Positions 11,701-24,392 of a stretch of DNA of 64,000 bases are shown here, in pieces. The position numbers and the translations under genes were made by a program. Position 1 is the stretch's first letter; the number at the start of each line of letters is the position of its first letter. Under the pieces are notes generated by a model that was given only the letters and a program-made list of their open reading frames with translations, was not told the origin of the DNA and searched no databases. Origin of the DNA: Baylisascaris procyonis. Taxonomy: Eukaryota; Nematoda; Chromadorea; Rhabditida; Ascarididae. The stretch is from positions 62,001 to 126,000 of the forward strand of contig JAZARR010000084.1 of assembly GCA_037389465.1 (NCBI GenBank), read 5' to 3'.

Positions 11701-14700
11701 ATTAGTATTTTCTACTTTATTTTCATTGAATAAATCTCTGTACCTGTTTGAAGATGAAGAATAGGAGGAAAATGAGGAGGGAAGAAGATGGAAAGTAAAT
11801 GCTCCATTCATTGACCTTAATTCCATTTGTTTTGATTTTTAGTGTAAAAAAATATTTGAATATTGTAATTAGATGTTGCTATTTATATGCGGGATGAATT
11901 TCTTTGACCAATTTCTGCTTCTTACTTTGCAGGTCGTTTCACAAATCAGGATAAATGCGTTGTACAATTCATCGAGACGAATCAATTTGCTTCAGTGGGT
12001 ACAGCAATCGCGGCTTTCTACCTACCGCTAGCAATAATGATCTTCCTTTACTCGAGAGTTTATTACGAAACAAAGAAACGTCAAAAAGAAGTGACACGTC
12101 TACAGGCTGGACAGGTATGCGTATTCCACATTTTGTAATCATGCTTATGCACTGCTACATTTATTCATGTCATTAATGAACTAGTTTGTCCCATCGTGGA
12201 GGAAATTTGCGTATCTAAATTTTATCCGTGTTCACATATTTTCGCACTGAAAATAAACACATCTTATCACAATACAGACTATAGTGCGGCTTGCTGGAAC
12301 AATGATGTTCATTATAGGTTCATCAGCATTTATGTTCCGTTCCCTTATCGCTGCGTATATGTGAATATATGTGAATAATAAGTGAATAAATGAAAAAACG
12401 AATTAGTATGAATAATTTTATATTTGTGTACTATTGCACAGGAGGAAGGATAATGCGAATGCGTTTTCGCGTGTCTTCTTATTTAGGGCGTTTATTTTAT
12501 CGCCTTATATATACATAGCGCTCATAATTCTGTTTTTATTTCTTTTTGAAAATCTTCTTTTTTTTTGCAAATTACTTTCAGATATTTCCATCTTTAACTA
12601 TTTTATCGTTCTATGAATTAAACCCATGTCTACTCTTAAAAAACCTAAATTAAAAGAGCTGTGAGAATCTATAGTTCTTCTTTATCTAATTATCTAACAT
12701 AGTGGATACCGTATTGCATCACGTATAAGCCCGGGGTATTAATGTTCCAATAACTTTTCTAAACGAATATCGGTTAGAGCAGTAATGAGGCAAGGGGGAT
12801 GGTGGACAGCGGGAACTCACTCTATTTTCAGATTTCCTAGCGGCCGAGTACCTGTTAAAGCAAGGGACTGTGGAAGAGAGAAAGCGTATGTTGGAGAGCT
12901 TGTGAGAGGGGATGCGCTTAGTAAACTTTTAAATATTCTATTCTGTATTCCTCGCTTTCAGATTTAGTAAGAATTCTTCGAATGGTGACAGGCTTCATGG
13001 CAAAGTTTAGTAGGTTCGAGGTAAGACCAGTATTTGTGTTGGAAAAGGAGAGGGAGGGGAGGGGGAGGGGCAAAGCGACGTTGCGACTTCCCAAAACTGG
13101 ATGTCGTAGGAAGGTTGACTTCTAAAAAGGGGAACGGAGGGGAGGTGAATAATGGAAAAGAAACAAAGTTCCTCCTCTGTTATTAGGAGCCTTTAGAATG
13201 CATGAAAAACGCATTAATGCAAAATTAGCACTAAAATTAGTCGCTCACTCGACGGTGATATTGCAGCAACTTGTCTCTCTCATTGCGAGTACATCACGAC
13301 TTGCCGGTGCAACCAACGCTACCGTAAGTAGAAATATGCAAGTTTCACAGGCATTTCAATGCATCTTCTTCAAATATGCACAAGTCGCTGCATGAGTCAA
13401 CTTTCACGTTTCGTGGATGAATTATTGCCAATATCCTACGTTTGCTCGTCAAGCACATAGAGAATTTTTATATTAATGAATGAAGGATGACATAACATGA
13501 CGTATTACTTTTGAATATACAGTATTATTGAGCCATCCAAATAATGCTTTCTGGATTCTGTTTCCGATGGTTATGCTGAAATCCTTTTCGATTATTTGCA
13601 GCGAAAACAATTTCACCTGTATGTGAACTGAGCGTCAATGAATTCATCCTTTATCTTATTGTGCGATTTGAAATCAAACTGTTTTGCTTTCCAGTCACTT
13701 GATAATATGCAAACGTATGATGTTGGCAATATGTTGACCATAAGCGACCGCATCATCATCACTGCTCTATCTCAGTGTGATTTTGACTATCTTATTCTAG
13801 AAAGGGAATTCACTAACTCACAGAAATATAAAATCTTCAGCACCACTTAGATAAACAGTTCTCAGTTCTTAATTCACTCTCTTCCTGTGGAATCTATTTA
13901 CAACGATCGTTGAAAAATAATAAATATTTTTTTTATTCTTCAGTTACGAGGATCATTGAACAAACGTGAATTGCACTCGACAACTTCATCAAGCTCATTG
14001 GCGGCTAAGAACTCTTTCAGACGTAACCAGCTGCTACCTGGAATTAATTATACATGTAAAGTCAGGTATGCTTTGTTGAAATGCTCACTGCTATTGGTTA
14101 GCTTCAAGTAATAATAAAAAAAGAAGTTCCAATGGAAAAGGAGAATATGGAAAACAATGGAACAGTGGACCAAATGAGGCCGTTTTCCAACGAAATCTGG
14201 CCAAATGGTAATAAAATAATGGGCATTTAATTAATGGCAGGAAATAGAAAGGAGGCATTTGAAGGAACCTGATTCTGAAAAAAGTATTGTTGTATCTGTT
14301 GAGTAATAAGTTGTGACAATGTGAAAAACAAATTCAGGCGAGATTCCACAAGCCGTAAGCGTTCATGTCTGAAGGCTTGTCTGGGCAAGAGCGAGATGTC
14401 ATCGGACGAGAGCAGTGACGTAGGTCATGTGAATGCCGATGAAGCATCAGTGGGAAGTAGTTTCTATTCAACGCATGGCCAATCGAAACAATCGCCGCCT
14501 GCAAGCCCTATAGCACCTACACATAAGGTAAATTTGCCATCGTGATCCATCGGATTCCTTTCACATGGATTGTAACTTTCGACTTGAATACCACAGACAA
14601 ACCCGATGAAAACACTAAATTCCAAAAAAAGAGAGGGGTTTGTGAAGTGAAATTTCAGAAAAGTATGGGGAGTGAATTCGATAAGATGGAGAAATAATGT

Positions 14701-17700
14701 AAATTTTTGCAAAAATGTCTCAAATTAAATACATCCCTCAAATTTGACCTTTTTTGACAATTTGCAATATCATTGAAACAGAATGAGTTTGAATGATTCA
14801 TTAATATAATCGTTGGAACACAGCATATAGATTAGAAATATGACCATTTGCAGTGTTAAATGAATTGCTCATATAATTCTAGAGTCTTCATAATTTGCCA
14901 ATGGTTTCAAATGTAATTCTAAATATAAATAAATCTATCGAATTTTCACGATATGTGAAAGAATTTTTTTTCGCATTCCAAACATCTCGCTCCTAGAAAA
15001 CGAGTCGAATTAACATTCAGATAGGAATCTTTCATCATAGGTTTCTCTAAAACCAAAAATCAAATGCATTGACGAAGTATAGATTCAAATTTTTTTTCCC
15101 AAATAACATTTGCTGAAGTGAGTCAGTGGAAGTGCCGAAAATTATGATTGTTAATTTTATCATTAAATTTTTATAAGTTTTGAAAAAAAAAGATCTTGGT
15201 TGGTTCTTCCAGAATCGATGCTATTCCTTTAATTGATTCAATCCAATAATTTACGCATTAATATGCCGTCTCACTTCTTTGCCCTACTATGAATAAAAAA
15301 CGAATCATCTAGGCTTTCTACTCAGTTGAGGTGGCAATTTAGCCGAGCTTCTGATGATCCTCATATAAGGAATCTGATTCTGCTATAGATTTTGCCAGTA
15401 AATCTTTGAAATATAGGAGAAATGCGTCAAATGCAAAAGACTTTTAGGATGGAAGCAGATCTGCATCTGAAACGAGTGGTCGGCCTCGGAATGACAGTGG
15501 ACACTTCAGGACGCGGAACGTTGACCGTCCTCCGACGTATACAGTTTTGATTGAACTTAAAGATGGCGAAGGTAAACGACCATCAGTGCGGCTGTCCTCC
15601 TGTGAAACCGACGGACTTCCATGGTAGGTTTATCAACTGTTTGTGTATGTTTAGTAACTTTGTGATACATATTTAGGTAATAGGCACCATTGCCGTGCTA
15701 TAAGAGAGAGAGAGAGCATGGTAATGGTCTGGATGACATAGCAGGATCTATTTGCCTATTCCATAATTTCTTAGATGTTAGGCTCAGCTTTCTCAATGAA
15801 GCTTGCGAAGCTAACGTATAGAAGTAGAAAATTTGTACAATTGATCGATAGGTGTTTGATCAAAATTCACATTAAAGGGTCTATGAATATTAATAAGGAG
15901 AATGACCCAAAACTCCAAATACGCCTGATATGGGAACAAAAATTATTTGATTTTAATGAGTAGTTAATTCAAATGTTAAAAAAGAAGAGCAAGAGCGGGG
16001 GACGCAGCATATTCGGTAATTGATATGCTCTTTGAAGTGATAATATTTTTTTGAAGTTTCTTCAAAAAAGTGCTAAGTTTATAGCCATAAAAATATAATT
16101 TTGTTTCCAATTATGGGGAGTTTTCCCACCGGAAATGAATGATGAAAATGTCATCTTAATATTTTGCTGATTTATTTTGAATCTTCTTTCGATGTGCAAA
16201 AAGTGATAGTTTAAATGGGAATATTCAGAAACAGGCCTGGAAAAAATTTTTTTTTTTAAATTACAGTTCACCTGATTCACCGAATGCCGACAAAGATAAG
16301 AAGAATAGAACACGTTCAATGAGTGATACAAGTGAGAAGATCAAGGAATTGAGGAAATCGGTGATCCAAAATGAAGCCGCTGCGAATGGCAAATCACCAA
16401 ACAAGTAAACATTTCCTTCTCTTTAATTTTATAGCAGTCTAAAGCATCGGCCAATTCGATGGTGACTTTAAATTCAATGCACTTTAGTGGCAGCCGGTCT
16501 TTTTCGATTAACTACTGGCTATCGAAAAAAGATGCATGAGAAAATAGGATTTCAGGCATGAATAGGGAAGAAAGTAGAAGTTTAATTTAGTATCAGTTAT
16601 GATTCTATGATGGATTGTATATTTTTTCCGGTCCCAGTTATGTTCACCTTTTTCAAGGGTCTGAAAATAATCTAGTAACTACTAAGCCTGGGCGGTCAAA
16701 TTGATCGAAAAATGTTGTTCTTATTCATCTACCGATTGAATTCATATTCATCTCTCACTGTACACAAGTATTATATTTATTTTATAATCTCTCTGTATAA
16801 TCTCTATGTACTATAAATATTTAAATATTTTGCTACTGTGCTGATAAATTTTGTTTCAGTAAAATTTTATTTCAGACATAGTATGAAGGATTATCAACGA
16901 AAAAGTGATAAAGAAAGGAGAAAGAATGAAAGGAAACAAGAAAGTAAAGCCGCCAAGACTCTTTCGGCAATTCTTTTCGCCTTTATTATTACATGGACTC
17001 CTTACAATGGTTGTTTTCTTCTCAGTTTACATTTTAAACTTTTTCATCAATCAAAAAACTTTTTTGTATAATAGTTCTAAAATGTTAGAAAAAAAGGTTC
17101 GAAGAGAATGATTTTCTTATCTAAGTAAACAGGAGAATTTAGCTTTCATTAGTTGTCCTCCTTGCAAAAAAAACCTTTTTTAAAATGAAATCTATTGAGA
17201 GAATGGACGTCTTATCTGATGTTTGTATGTCATATAAATGTTAAATATGGACAACCACGAAGTCAAAAGATGATTTTATACACGTTAAAAGTGGAAAAAA
17301 AAACTTGAAAGAGATTCAAAATTTTGTCTCTAAAAAAACTGTTCATGCAAAGTTCATTTCAATCTTCTGCAAAATTCCCTCCATGAGATAGAAATATCTC
17401 TTTATTATGTCTTGACAAAAAAATGTTTCCCAAATGTAATGGGGCATGGGGGATGTTCTTTTTAATTTATTTGAGAAAACTACATCCGCGTTGAACTTTC
17501 TTCGTAGAATCATAAGTGTAATTGAGTTTACGTCCACATTAATCCTATAAAAAAAAAAATTCTATATTTTTATCGTTTCATAATAAGGTTCTTCGATATT
17601 ACTATCTCATAACTTACTCATCACTTATTACCATTATTCTACTGATTTCAGAACATAGCTACCTGAGGCATAGTATATGTAAGATTATCTGAACTGCAAA

Positions 17701-17957
17701 ATTGGCTAAATTTTAATTTTAATTCACATATTTCAATTTCAGTGATCGTTTGCTGGGAGGCGTTCTATAAGAATTCGATACCTGAGGTCTATTTCCATAT
17801 TGGTTACTGCCTCTGCTATATCAACTCAACTATCAATCCACTTTGCTATGCACTTTGTAATGCACGTTTTCGTATGACATATTTACGCATACTAATGGGT
17901 CGTTGGCGTCAAGAACGACCTGGTCTTATGAGGAATGCCTATCTGCTACGTATTTGA
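8759..17957 (+). CDS. gar-3: Muscarinic acetylcholine receptor (GAR-3-like GPCR)
   Basis: A class A GPCR for acetylcholine in the plasma membrane, most like the Gq-coupled M1/M3/M5 group. Exons: 8759-8928 (or from 8721), 9411-9562, 10146-10332, 10864-10961, 11933-12114, optional 13267-13323, 13944-14065, 14338-14527, 15448-15623, 16267-16404, 16876-17009, 17743-17957; all phases match. The extracellular N-terminus carries three N-glycosylation sequons (NTS, NET, NHS). TM1-2 contain [10 protein letters not shown] and [17 protein letters not shown]3 has the amine-binding Asp in [12 protein letters not shown] and the G-protein motif [15 protein letters not shown]4 is [12 protein letters not shown]; the ECL2 Cys is in DKCVVQF. 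A long polar third loop is rich in Ser/Arg/Lys. TM6 has [11 protein letters not shown] and TM7 has [20 protein letters not shown] (NPxxY). The C-tail is short. With the optional exon and the candidate first exon the protein would be 635 residues. GAR-3 is the best fit; GAR-1/GAR-2 are less likely because of the M3-like TM4 and loops. Family certain, subtype likely, 5' end uncertain. Confidence 0.93.
10349..10381. repeat. (TTTA)n microsatellite in a receptor intron
   Basis: About eight TTTA units lie just after the donor at 10333. Confidence 0.85.
13052..13070 (+). promoter_or_regulatory. G-quadruplex motif in the receptor pre-mRNA
   Basis: Four runs of 3, 4, 5 and 4 guanines are separated by single adenines on the transcribed-sense strand. 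This fits the canonical G3+N1-7 rule with minimal loops. It lies about 200 nt upstream of the optional exon 13267-13323 inside the intron after TM5. That location would suit a splicing or polymerase-pausing element. The role is inferred. Confidence 0.55.
13267..13323 (+). CDS. Candidate cassette exon in the receptor third intracellular loop
   Basis: The 57-nt stretch starts after ATATTGCAG and ends before GTAAGTAGAA, both strong splice signals. It is open, 19 codons long, and phase 0 on both sides, exactly like the flanking exons (12114 ends in phase 0; 13944 begins in phase 0). It can therefore be included or skipped without a frame change. It would add a Ser/Thr/Ala-rich segment ([19 protein letters not shown]) right after TM5, where G-protein coupling is set. 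Whether it is used needs transcript data. A false exon of this length with perfect phase is possible but less likely. Confidence 0.6.
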
Positions 17958-20840
17958 TCATTTTTTTTATTTTGCTCAATTTTTGTGGGTTTTTTTTCTT
18001 TGATCACTAAAATCGATTGAAAATGTTGATCGATAGGTCGATCTTTGATCAATAGATTATTTATCAGGAGATCATTTCCATCATGTTTAATATCTCTTCG
18101 AGACCTCAGTTTTCGAAGGTGTGAAGTGATGAGGTATTTTTCTTAATAGGCTGTTCTTCTGTTTTAATCTAGAGTTCATTGTTATCTCATGTGAGTATCA
18201 TTCGATATATCTGATCTGTCTCGAAGAAAAGTAGATTTTTTTAAAACATATTCAAATTAAATCCGGTGAAAATTTGATCTGTTGTTTCTGACGGATATAA
18301 TTATGCAAATTTATGTGGAACAAAAATGCTTCAATATAAGTGATCGTTTCCGATAGAATATTTATATATGTAAATGTTTGCTTATCAGTGAACACGATCA
18401 GTGAATCAACAATTTTTTCAGTTTTATTTCACTTAATTCTACGTAATATCCTCACAACAATCCATTATTATACGCCCATCAGAGGCGCATAAAATAGCAT
18501 CTTATCAATAAACCAATTAATAGTGCGTCAATGGGGTTTAATCTTTCTGCATTTATTGTATATGTTTTATAAAAATTGTGAAGTGAGGATAATTAAAAAT
18601 AATATATATAAATTCGAAAAAGTTTAACTAAACAAAATCTTATTCGTATGCAAGTTTCTATTTTCTATTTTTTTGTTTGTTTCGGAAAAAAGATCCACAT
18701 CTCACATCCTTCTAAGAGAGATCTGACTTCGTATGATAACCCTGATCATAAAATGTCATATGTTGCAAGTTGTCCTTGTTCTTTCTATGGAATGATGTAT
18801 AATATTTGCTTGAATATAATCCCTCGGGATTTAGAGAGAGTTTATTAGTTTCTATTAGTCAGAAAGAAATTCAACGATATTTATATGAAGAAGAGTGAAC
18901 GTTTGATTCAAGAATGGATTGCCTAATTTCGATCGGCGTGCAAAAACTTTGCTGAGTCACCTCGCTCTTTTCGACGCCCCCTCCTCCCATCCCTTTTCCA
19001 CTAAAAAATTTCTCGAACTCGAACAGCTTTTGCACCCTTGAATTATGTTGAAGTGGTTGAGGGGGGGGGGAGTTATATTGAGGCTTTTATTGAGATGGGG
19101 GTTACATTCAAGGAAATATGATAATTCATCGGCTTATGCATCTCAACAAGACAGAATCATAAAAATGTGCTATACTATTTTTAAAGTGATCAATAGTTTC
19201 AGTTTAGTAATTTTTTGTTTTTTTCATTATATTCTATGTGTGTATTTATTTTGTCTATGCAAGACGACGACGTTTGAAATGCAAAATGAAGGCGACATTT
19301 TATGTAAATCAGTTCAGTGAATTTTGGAAAAAAATTTCTCGTTGTTGTATGTGAATTGTTGACTCTCATTCCTTTGAATTTTCGCATCTAACCTATGCAA
19401 AAACATATTTGAGCTTATAGTTTGCCGATGTGATATATGTGAATGGCACAAATAGATATTTGAATATATTATTTGGGTAATATCGATGAATAGCATATAC
19501 TCCAGCTGCATCTATAGAGTTCATTGAAGCAGCAGAATCGGCACTCTGAAAAAAAAGTCCAAAAACTGAAAATTCAAATTTTCACCGCCGGAATTCTGAT
19601 GAAATTTTAGAGCACTCATTTCACTGATAGTAGTTTTTTTAGCTTGTTATGATAAAGGAATGAGAGTCGAATCGTTTTTTTTTTTTCGGATATTCGTTCG
19701 CCTCATCAATAATCTCAGGACGACGCATAATTACTATTGAAAGAGAGAATTTTAGAAGAAACTTTAGAAGTTATCTATTCTCAAAGTTTTCAGTGAATTC
19801 ATAAAAAAATAGAAAATAAATAGTATTCTTCAATTTTTATAAGATATAAAAGTGATCTTTATTAACGAATAACATTCAGCACAGAAGGCAAGCGATATAG
19901 ATTCTCATTATCTCAAATGTATTGCTGATGAAAAGTCATATAAGTGTGTGGAGATAATCGCACGTCTTTTTGCAATATAGGTGGATCTTTAAATAAGTTT
20001 AAGCAAATTTCATATGAATTTCTTTTATTTACAATATTTTCATGTATCGAGATTTTGGGATTAATGAATATTAGAGTGCAATATTGCGATTTATATATTG
20101 CATTACATGAAGTAATGCAATTTTAATTTAGCAGTCAAATCTTTTATGTTTTAAGTGCAAGATAAATTATCTATTGTGAGTTCGCATGATGAAGTGCTAA
20201 ATCCATGCAATACAAATCCTTCATTTCTTCTATTACTGATACAATGTTTCTATGGGATTTGAATAAACCAACGGTTCTGTTTGTCATATTTCAATGTTTT
20301 GATAGAATGTGTTTCTTTTCTTGCGTGAAGAAATAAGCATTTTTGCTGAATATTTTCAACTGTGCATTTTACCGTTTACCTTGAAAAATTTTTTGAATAA
20401 ACCGCGAATTAAATAAATAATTCCTCTTCGCAAATCAGTTTGTGTGATCGGTTTTTGATCCCATAATTACTTAATAAATCAATTATTTTGTTATTAATTT
20501 GATATTTTTATGGTCTTTCGTATCAATGAATTGCAGAAAGTTGAAATTCACATGTTAGAGCGATAATTCTTTATGCTTAGTTTCTTATATCGTTGTGGTG
20601 ATGGATCGGTTGGTTTGAATGTTCACACAGGGGATTATCACATGCTGTATATTAAACCTCTCAAAATTTAATGCAGTAGCTTTAAATTATTTGCAAATTC
20701 GAGGGAATGGATAGGTTTAAACATATGCAAGTATGTTTTTTTTTTCCTTTTTTTCACGATGCACAAAGCAATTGACGAGGGTAAATTCGCTGTCGAAAGA
20801 ATGACTGACCATTTGGTTGCTTATGTGATCTATTGCTTGC
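17958..20840. other. Intergenic region between receptor and hormone gene, including receptor 3' UTR
   Basis: No coding exon is evident. The sequence is AT-rich with T runs and a G run near 19063-19072. The first convincing AATAAA on the plus strand after the receptor stop is around 18508, so the 3' UTR end is unclear. Short frames here (18648-18848, 19045-19320) show no family features. Confidence 0.5.
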
Positions 20841-20931
20841 AGTGTGTAACAACGTTGAAGAGGAACGCAACGCGGATGTTTCGTACGAAACTATTCACTC
20901 TCGCGAAAGTGTTTCACTTCATTTCGACGTT

Positions 20932-22884
20932 ATGCACAACTGGTCAATTATTATTCTACTACTCCTAACAGTTTATGGCGTTCATTCAGTAAGTTTATTT
21001 TTTTCGAATTGTTTCAGGTGAAATTTTCTAGCAAATAAATTTACCGATGTTCGGAAAAAAAAATCTAATAATAAGTTGAAATTCAAGCTCGTTGCGTTCA
21101 ATCTTCTTCAGTTCTTAGGTCAAAACTTTAACGGCTTTCTAGCTTTAAACAACTTTTAGTGGGAAAGACGAAGAAATTTTAGGAAAAGGAATGCAAATTG
21201 TGGGAATTAATTGAAAATGGTTTTAGCGACACAAACAGAATCGATTAATAGACACTTTTTTCAGCTTCTAACCCATCTTTATCTTAGCTCTCCTTTTATG
21301 CTAACATTTTTTTGTGCCAGTTATTTAAGAAATACTCTTGGAATAAAACCTTCGAAATAAATTTTGAATGTGAAAATATAGGATATGAACAATTCAAATA
21401 GAGCCGATCATGGATATAGGAGATATATAAGATTGGTTGAGAATATTTCATTATCTCAGAGAATGGGACATACTTAAGATATGTATTCTGTTGATATATA
21501 CTGATATCCTCTCTTTATATGAAAAACGAAACTGCGAAATTTTTCTGTAATTAATAATTAGTTTTTCTTCATGATTGAAACTGTATACTCAAATATTGCT
21601 GCGCTAATGTGAACAATTGATCGGTTAGGCCATTCATTTCAACTGAAAATAAATATGCTTCTTTCCTCTCTTCTCCCACCCCCCCCCCCCTCTCTCCCTT
21701 TCTCCTGGAATACCGAGAGTGATAGTAAAAAGTCGAAGATGATACTCTTTTACAGAAGTCAGTATCAAGTACAGATACGAAAGTGAACAGTTGTGTGATG
21801 AGGAATATGCATGTGCCGGGTATGAATCCTCTTGTACGAACCGATAGCAAAGGAAAATCATGTCGAATCAATCTGACGATTCCCGTTTGTAGAGGCTATT
21901 GTCGTACACAAGAGGTATTTGCTAGTTTATTTTCTCATAATTTTTGCAGATAATTTTCCTTAAAAGAAAATAATAAAATTTGTAAAATAGCTTGACGTAT
22001 TTATTCATATGAAATGTTTCGCTAATAGGTGCCCGGAAATGGCGAATAATTTAAAATTTCCATAAATTGTCCATAAAATATCCTCATAAATGGATCCTTG
22101 TTGCAAGTAACCAGAGATAGCTTAAACAATATACTTAATAAAATCTCGGTATTGCGTTATCAGGTTTTTTTTATTGCTTTACTAAGCCTTTTTTACAGTT
22201 ATGTTTATTTGTAAATAAATGGGCACAATAAAAGTTGCTTATTTTTATTTGAGCACTTAAAGCGGTGGGTCAGATTATCCTCGAAGATTTCACAGATAAG
22301 TCGATTGTAATATGGTTATGCATTTCTTTAATTTTTTCAATTCATTCTTAGCATCTTTTAAGGCCCAGCCGACACCGTGAAAATTATTTTAAGCCGAATA
22401 CTTTAAGCAAAATATCGAAATGGAAGAAATTCCAGCAGAATATGAGCCACAGATGGTTCTAGACATAAGGATCTGGGCAGTTTTTTTTTGAGTGAGAAGT
22501 TGAATGAAGTTGCAACCCTCCTTTTCAGATATCATCGTTGGAGAGGGCGAGAAACTTTTCTTTTTTTTTTTGAAATCAAATTTGAGAGAAAAACTCTTTA
22601 TATATGCAAAAATTTTCTAAATCTTTTCAAGCAGAAAGACATCTAAATAAGTTTGTTTTATTGAGGTGAATGCTTCATTATTTACTCTGTGTTTTGAAAG
22701 ATTAAGAAAAGCTTTGCAGTATGGAACGCATAACTTCCCACATAGAAGTCAAAAAAGCGATATTTGTACGCATGAGGGAGGTGTCTATGAGGCGATTCCA
22801 ATGGACGAATGTGATGAGGATGCCGATCCAAAAATTCGAACCATTACGGTACTTAAAGACAGCAAGTGTGTTTGTAAAAAGTAA
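20932..22884 (+). CDS. gplb-1: Glycoprotein hormone beta-5-like subunit (thyrostimulin beta, GPB5/GPLB-1 type)
   Basis: A secreted cystine-knot hormone subunit expected to pair with a GPA2-type alpha subunit and act on an LGR-type GPCR. Exons 20932-20988, 21756-21914 and 22720-22884 are all phase 0 and encode 126 residues, close to vertebrate GPB5. Residues 1-19 are a signal peptide (MHNWSIIILLLLTVYGVHS), which decides the start. The mature part has eight Cys: NSC, KSC, then PVCRGYC (the C-x-G-x-C knot motif), DIC, DEC, and CVC (the C-x-C knot motif). One N-glycosylation site (NLT) precedes the C-x-G-x-C. The segment SDICTHEGGVYEAIPMDEC aligns with the GPB5 stretch between its fifth and sixth Cys. 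The protein stops two residues after CVC, so the last two Cys of vertebrate GPB5 are absent. A GTAATT at 22881 could instead be a donor to a further exon. A TTGCAG acceptor ending at 20842 may mark a trans-splice site. The C. elegans gene name is from memory. Confidence 0.85.
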
Positions 22885-24392
22885 TTCTTTCAATTATTTA
22901 TCGCAAATAATGATTGTGGAGAAGTAATTTTTAAAATAGTTAAAATTGCTATTCATCATGTTCCATTTTTCAATAATTTTTCAATGTTTGTCCTCATAGT
23001 TTCTATTGGAAACTTCTGTCATCTCGAAGCCATTAAACAAAACATTAATTTTTTCTAACCTTTTTTTTATGATGCAGGATGAACCTTTTAAAGAGTTCTT
23101 TTTTTTTCTTCAGTTTTCTCTCCCATAAGAAAAATTTCATTTGAGTGATAGTTGTCATGAACTTTTTTAATTTTGAGCTTTCTAAGGGATGATCCGGAAA
23201 GCGTAAATTTGTATCAATAATTATCACTATAAGTTTTGCTTTCTTTCAAAAAATGAAAATCTAGAAATGTTTTTTTTTTCTTGTGGAGCTGCAAATTGAG
23301 TGAAATTTTCATCAAATCGATAGAATCAACTGAGAATATTTTCAGATGTGATCGAACGAGGATGCATTGTATGAAGAATAGTCTCTTTGATTAATAATTT
23401 TTTTTTTTTATTTTATCATTTTTTTGCTAAATTAGAATCAAATATTTTTCTCGAGATAAACGTTTTCATTTTATCGAGTTCTACTTCAAATATGCATTTT
23501 CCGCCAAATTCATCTTTTTCTCATATCAAAAAATTTTTTCCAACTTTTCACAAACCTTATGAACTTCATGTCTTTTTTAATCTATGAATTCATTTTTTTT
23601 TTCAACTCTATTTTTGTCATTTCTATGAATCTCATGATGACGTAAATAATGAAAAATTTCGTTGATTGAAATCCACTGATTTATACGCATCAAAATTGTC
23701 ACTCCATACTCGTTGGTTTTGCAGTATCAATCAACGATCGCATGATTCTGTAATAAGTGCTGAATAATTTAAACACTAGTTTCCCATCTTCCCCTCCACT
23801 CACCATTTGTTGATAATATTTGCCGGTTACCGTTTGAAAAGAGGGCTTAGAAAGTAGAATAATAATAAATATTTGCCAATTCATTGAAATGTTTTTTTGA
23901 TTTCAATTTTCCGTACATTTTCTATTTCAATATAAACAATTTTCTTTCGCTTGGTTTTGTGGCACATGGTGGGTCGACTACGTTAAATTCGTAATTACCT
24001 TTCTCCCAAATTTTCGCTTTACTTTACTGCAAAATTCAAATTGGTAACTGTCAATGGTTTCAGCTTCCTTTCACAGATTCCCCCTTCCTTCTCTCTCCCT
24101 TTGTCTTGGTATTATTTAGAAATATTTTTGATCATAGCAGATATTGCTGATAGAAATGTGACCACTTAAGCAGAACGAATCGCTAAGTGCAAAAATCTTT
24201 CATTCGGCAGCAGTGATAGTTAGAAATATTCAATGCAAGTATTGTTAGGATTTTTGTTTTCTTTCGTTTATAAGCCGCAAATCATTGCGAAGACATGTCT
24301 CCATGGTAACTGAAAGTGCCTCATAATGGTGCAAAGCTGTCGCTCGATTTGACCACCAGCTGCATCGAGTCGATGCAGCGTTATTTGCATAA
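22885..24392. other. Intergenic region between hormone gene and coiled-coil gene
   Basis: Highly AT-rich with many T and A runs. No exon with coding character was found on either strand. It must hold the 3' UTR of the hormone gene and the promoter of the next gene, but I cannot place either. Confidence 0.5.

Noticed and set aside
13198..13395. Frame starting with ATG at 13198 as a separate small gene
   Set aside because: Only its inner part 13267-13323 is bounded by strong splice sites and is in phase with the receptor; the rest is intron.
20759..20968. Frame overlapping the hormone signal peptide in another phase
   Set aside because: The frame with MHNW and a signal peptide joins in phase to the cystine-knot exons; this one does not.
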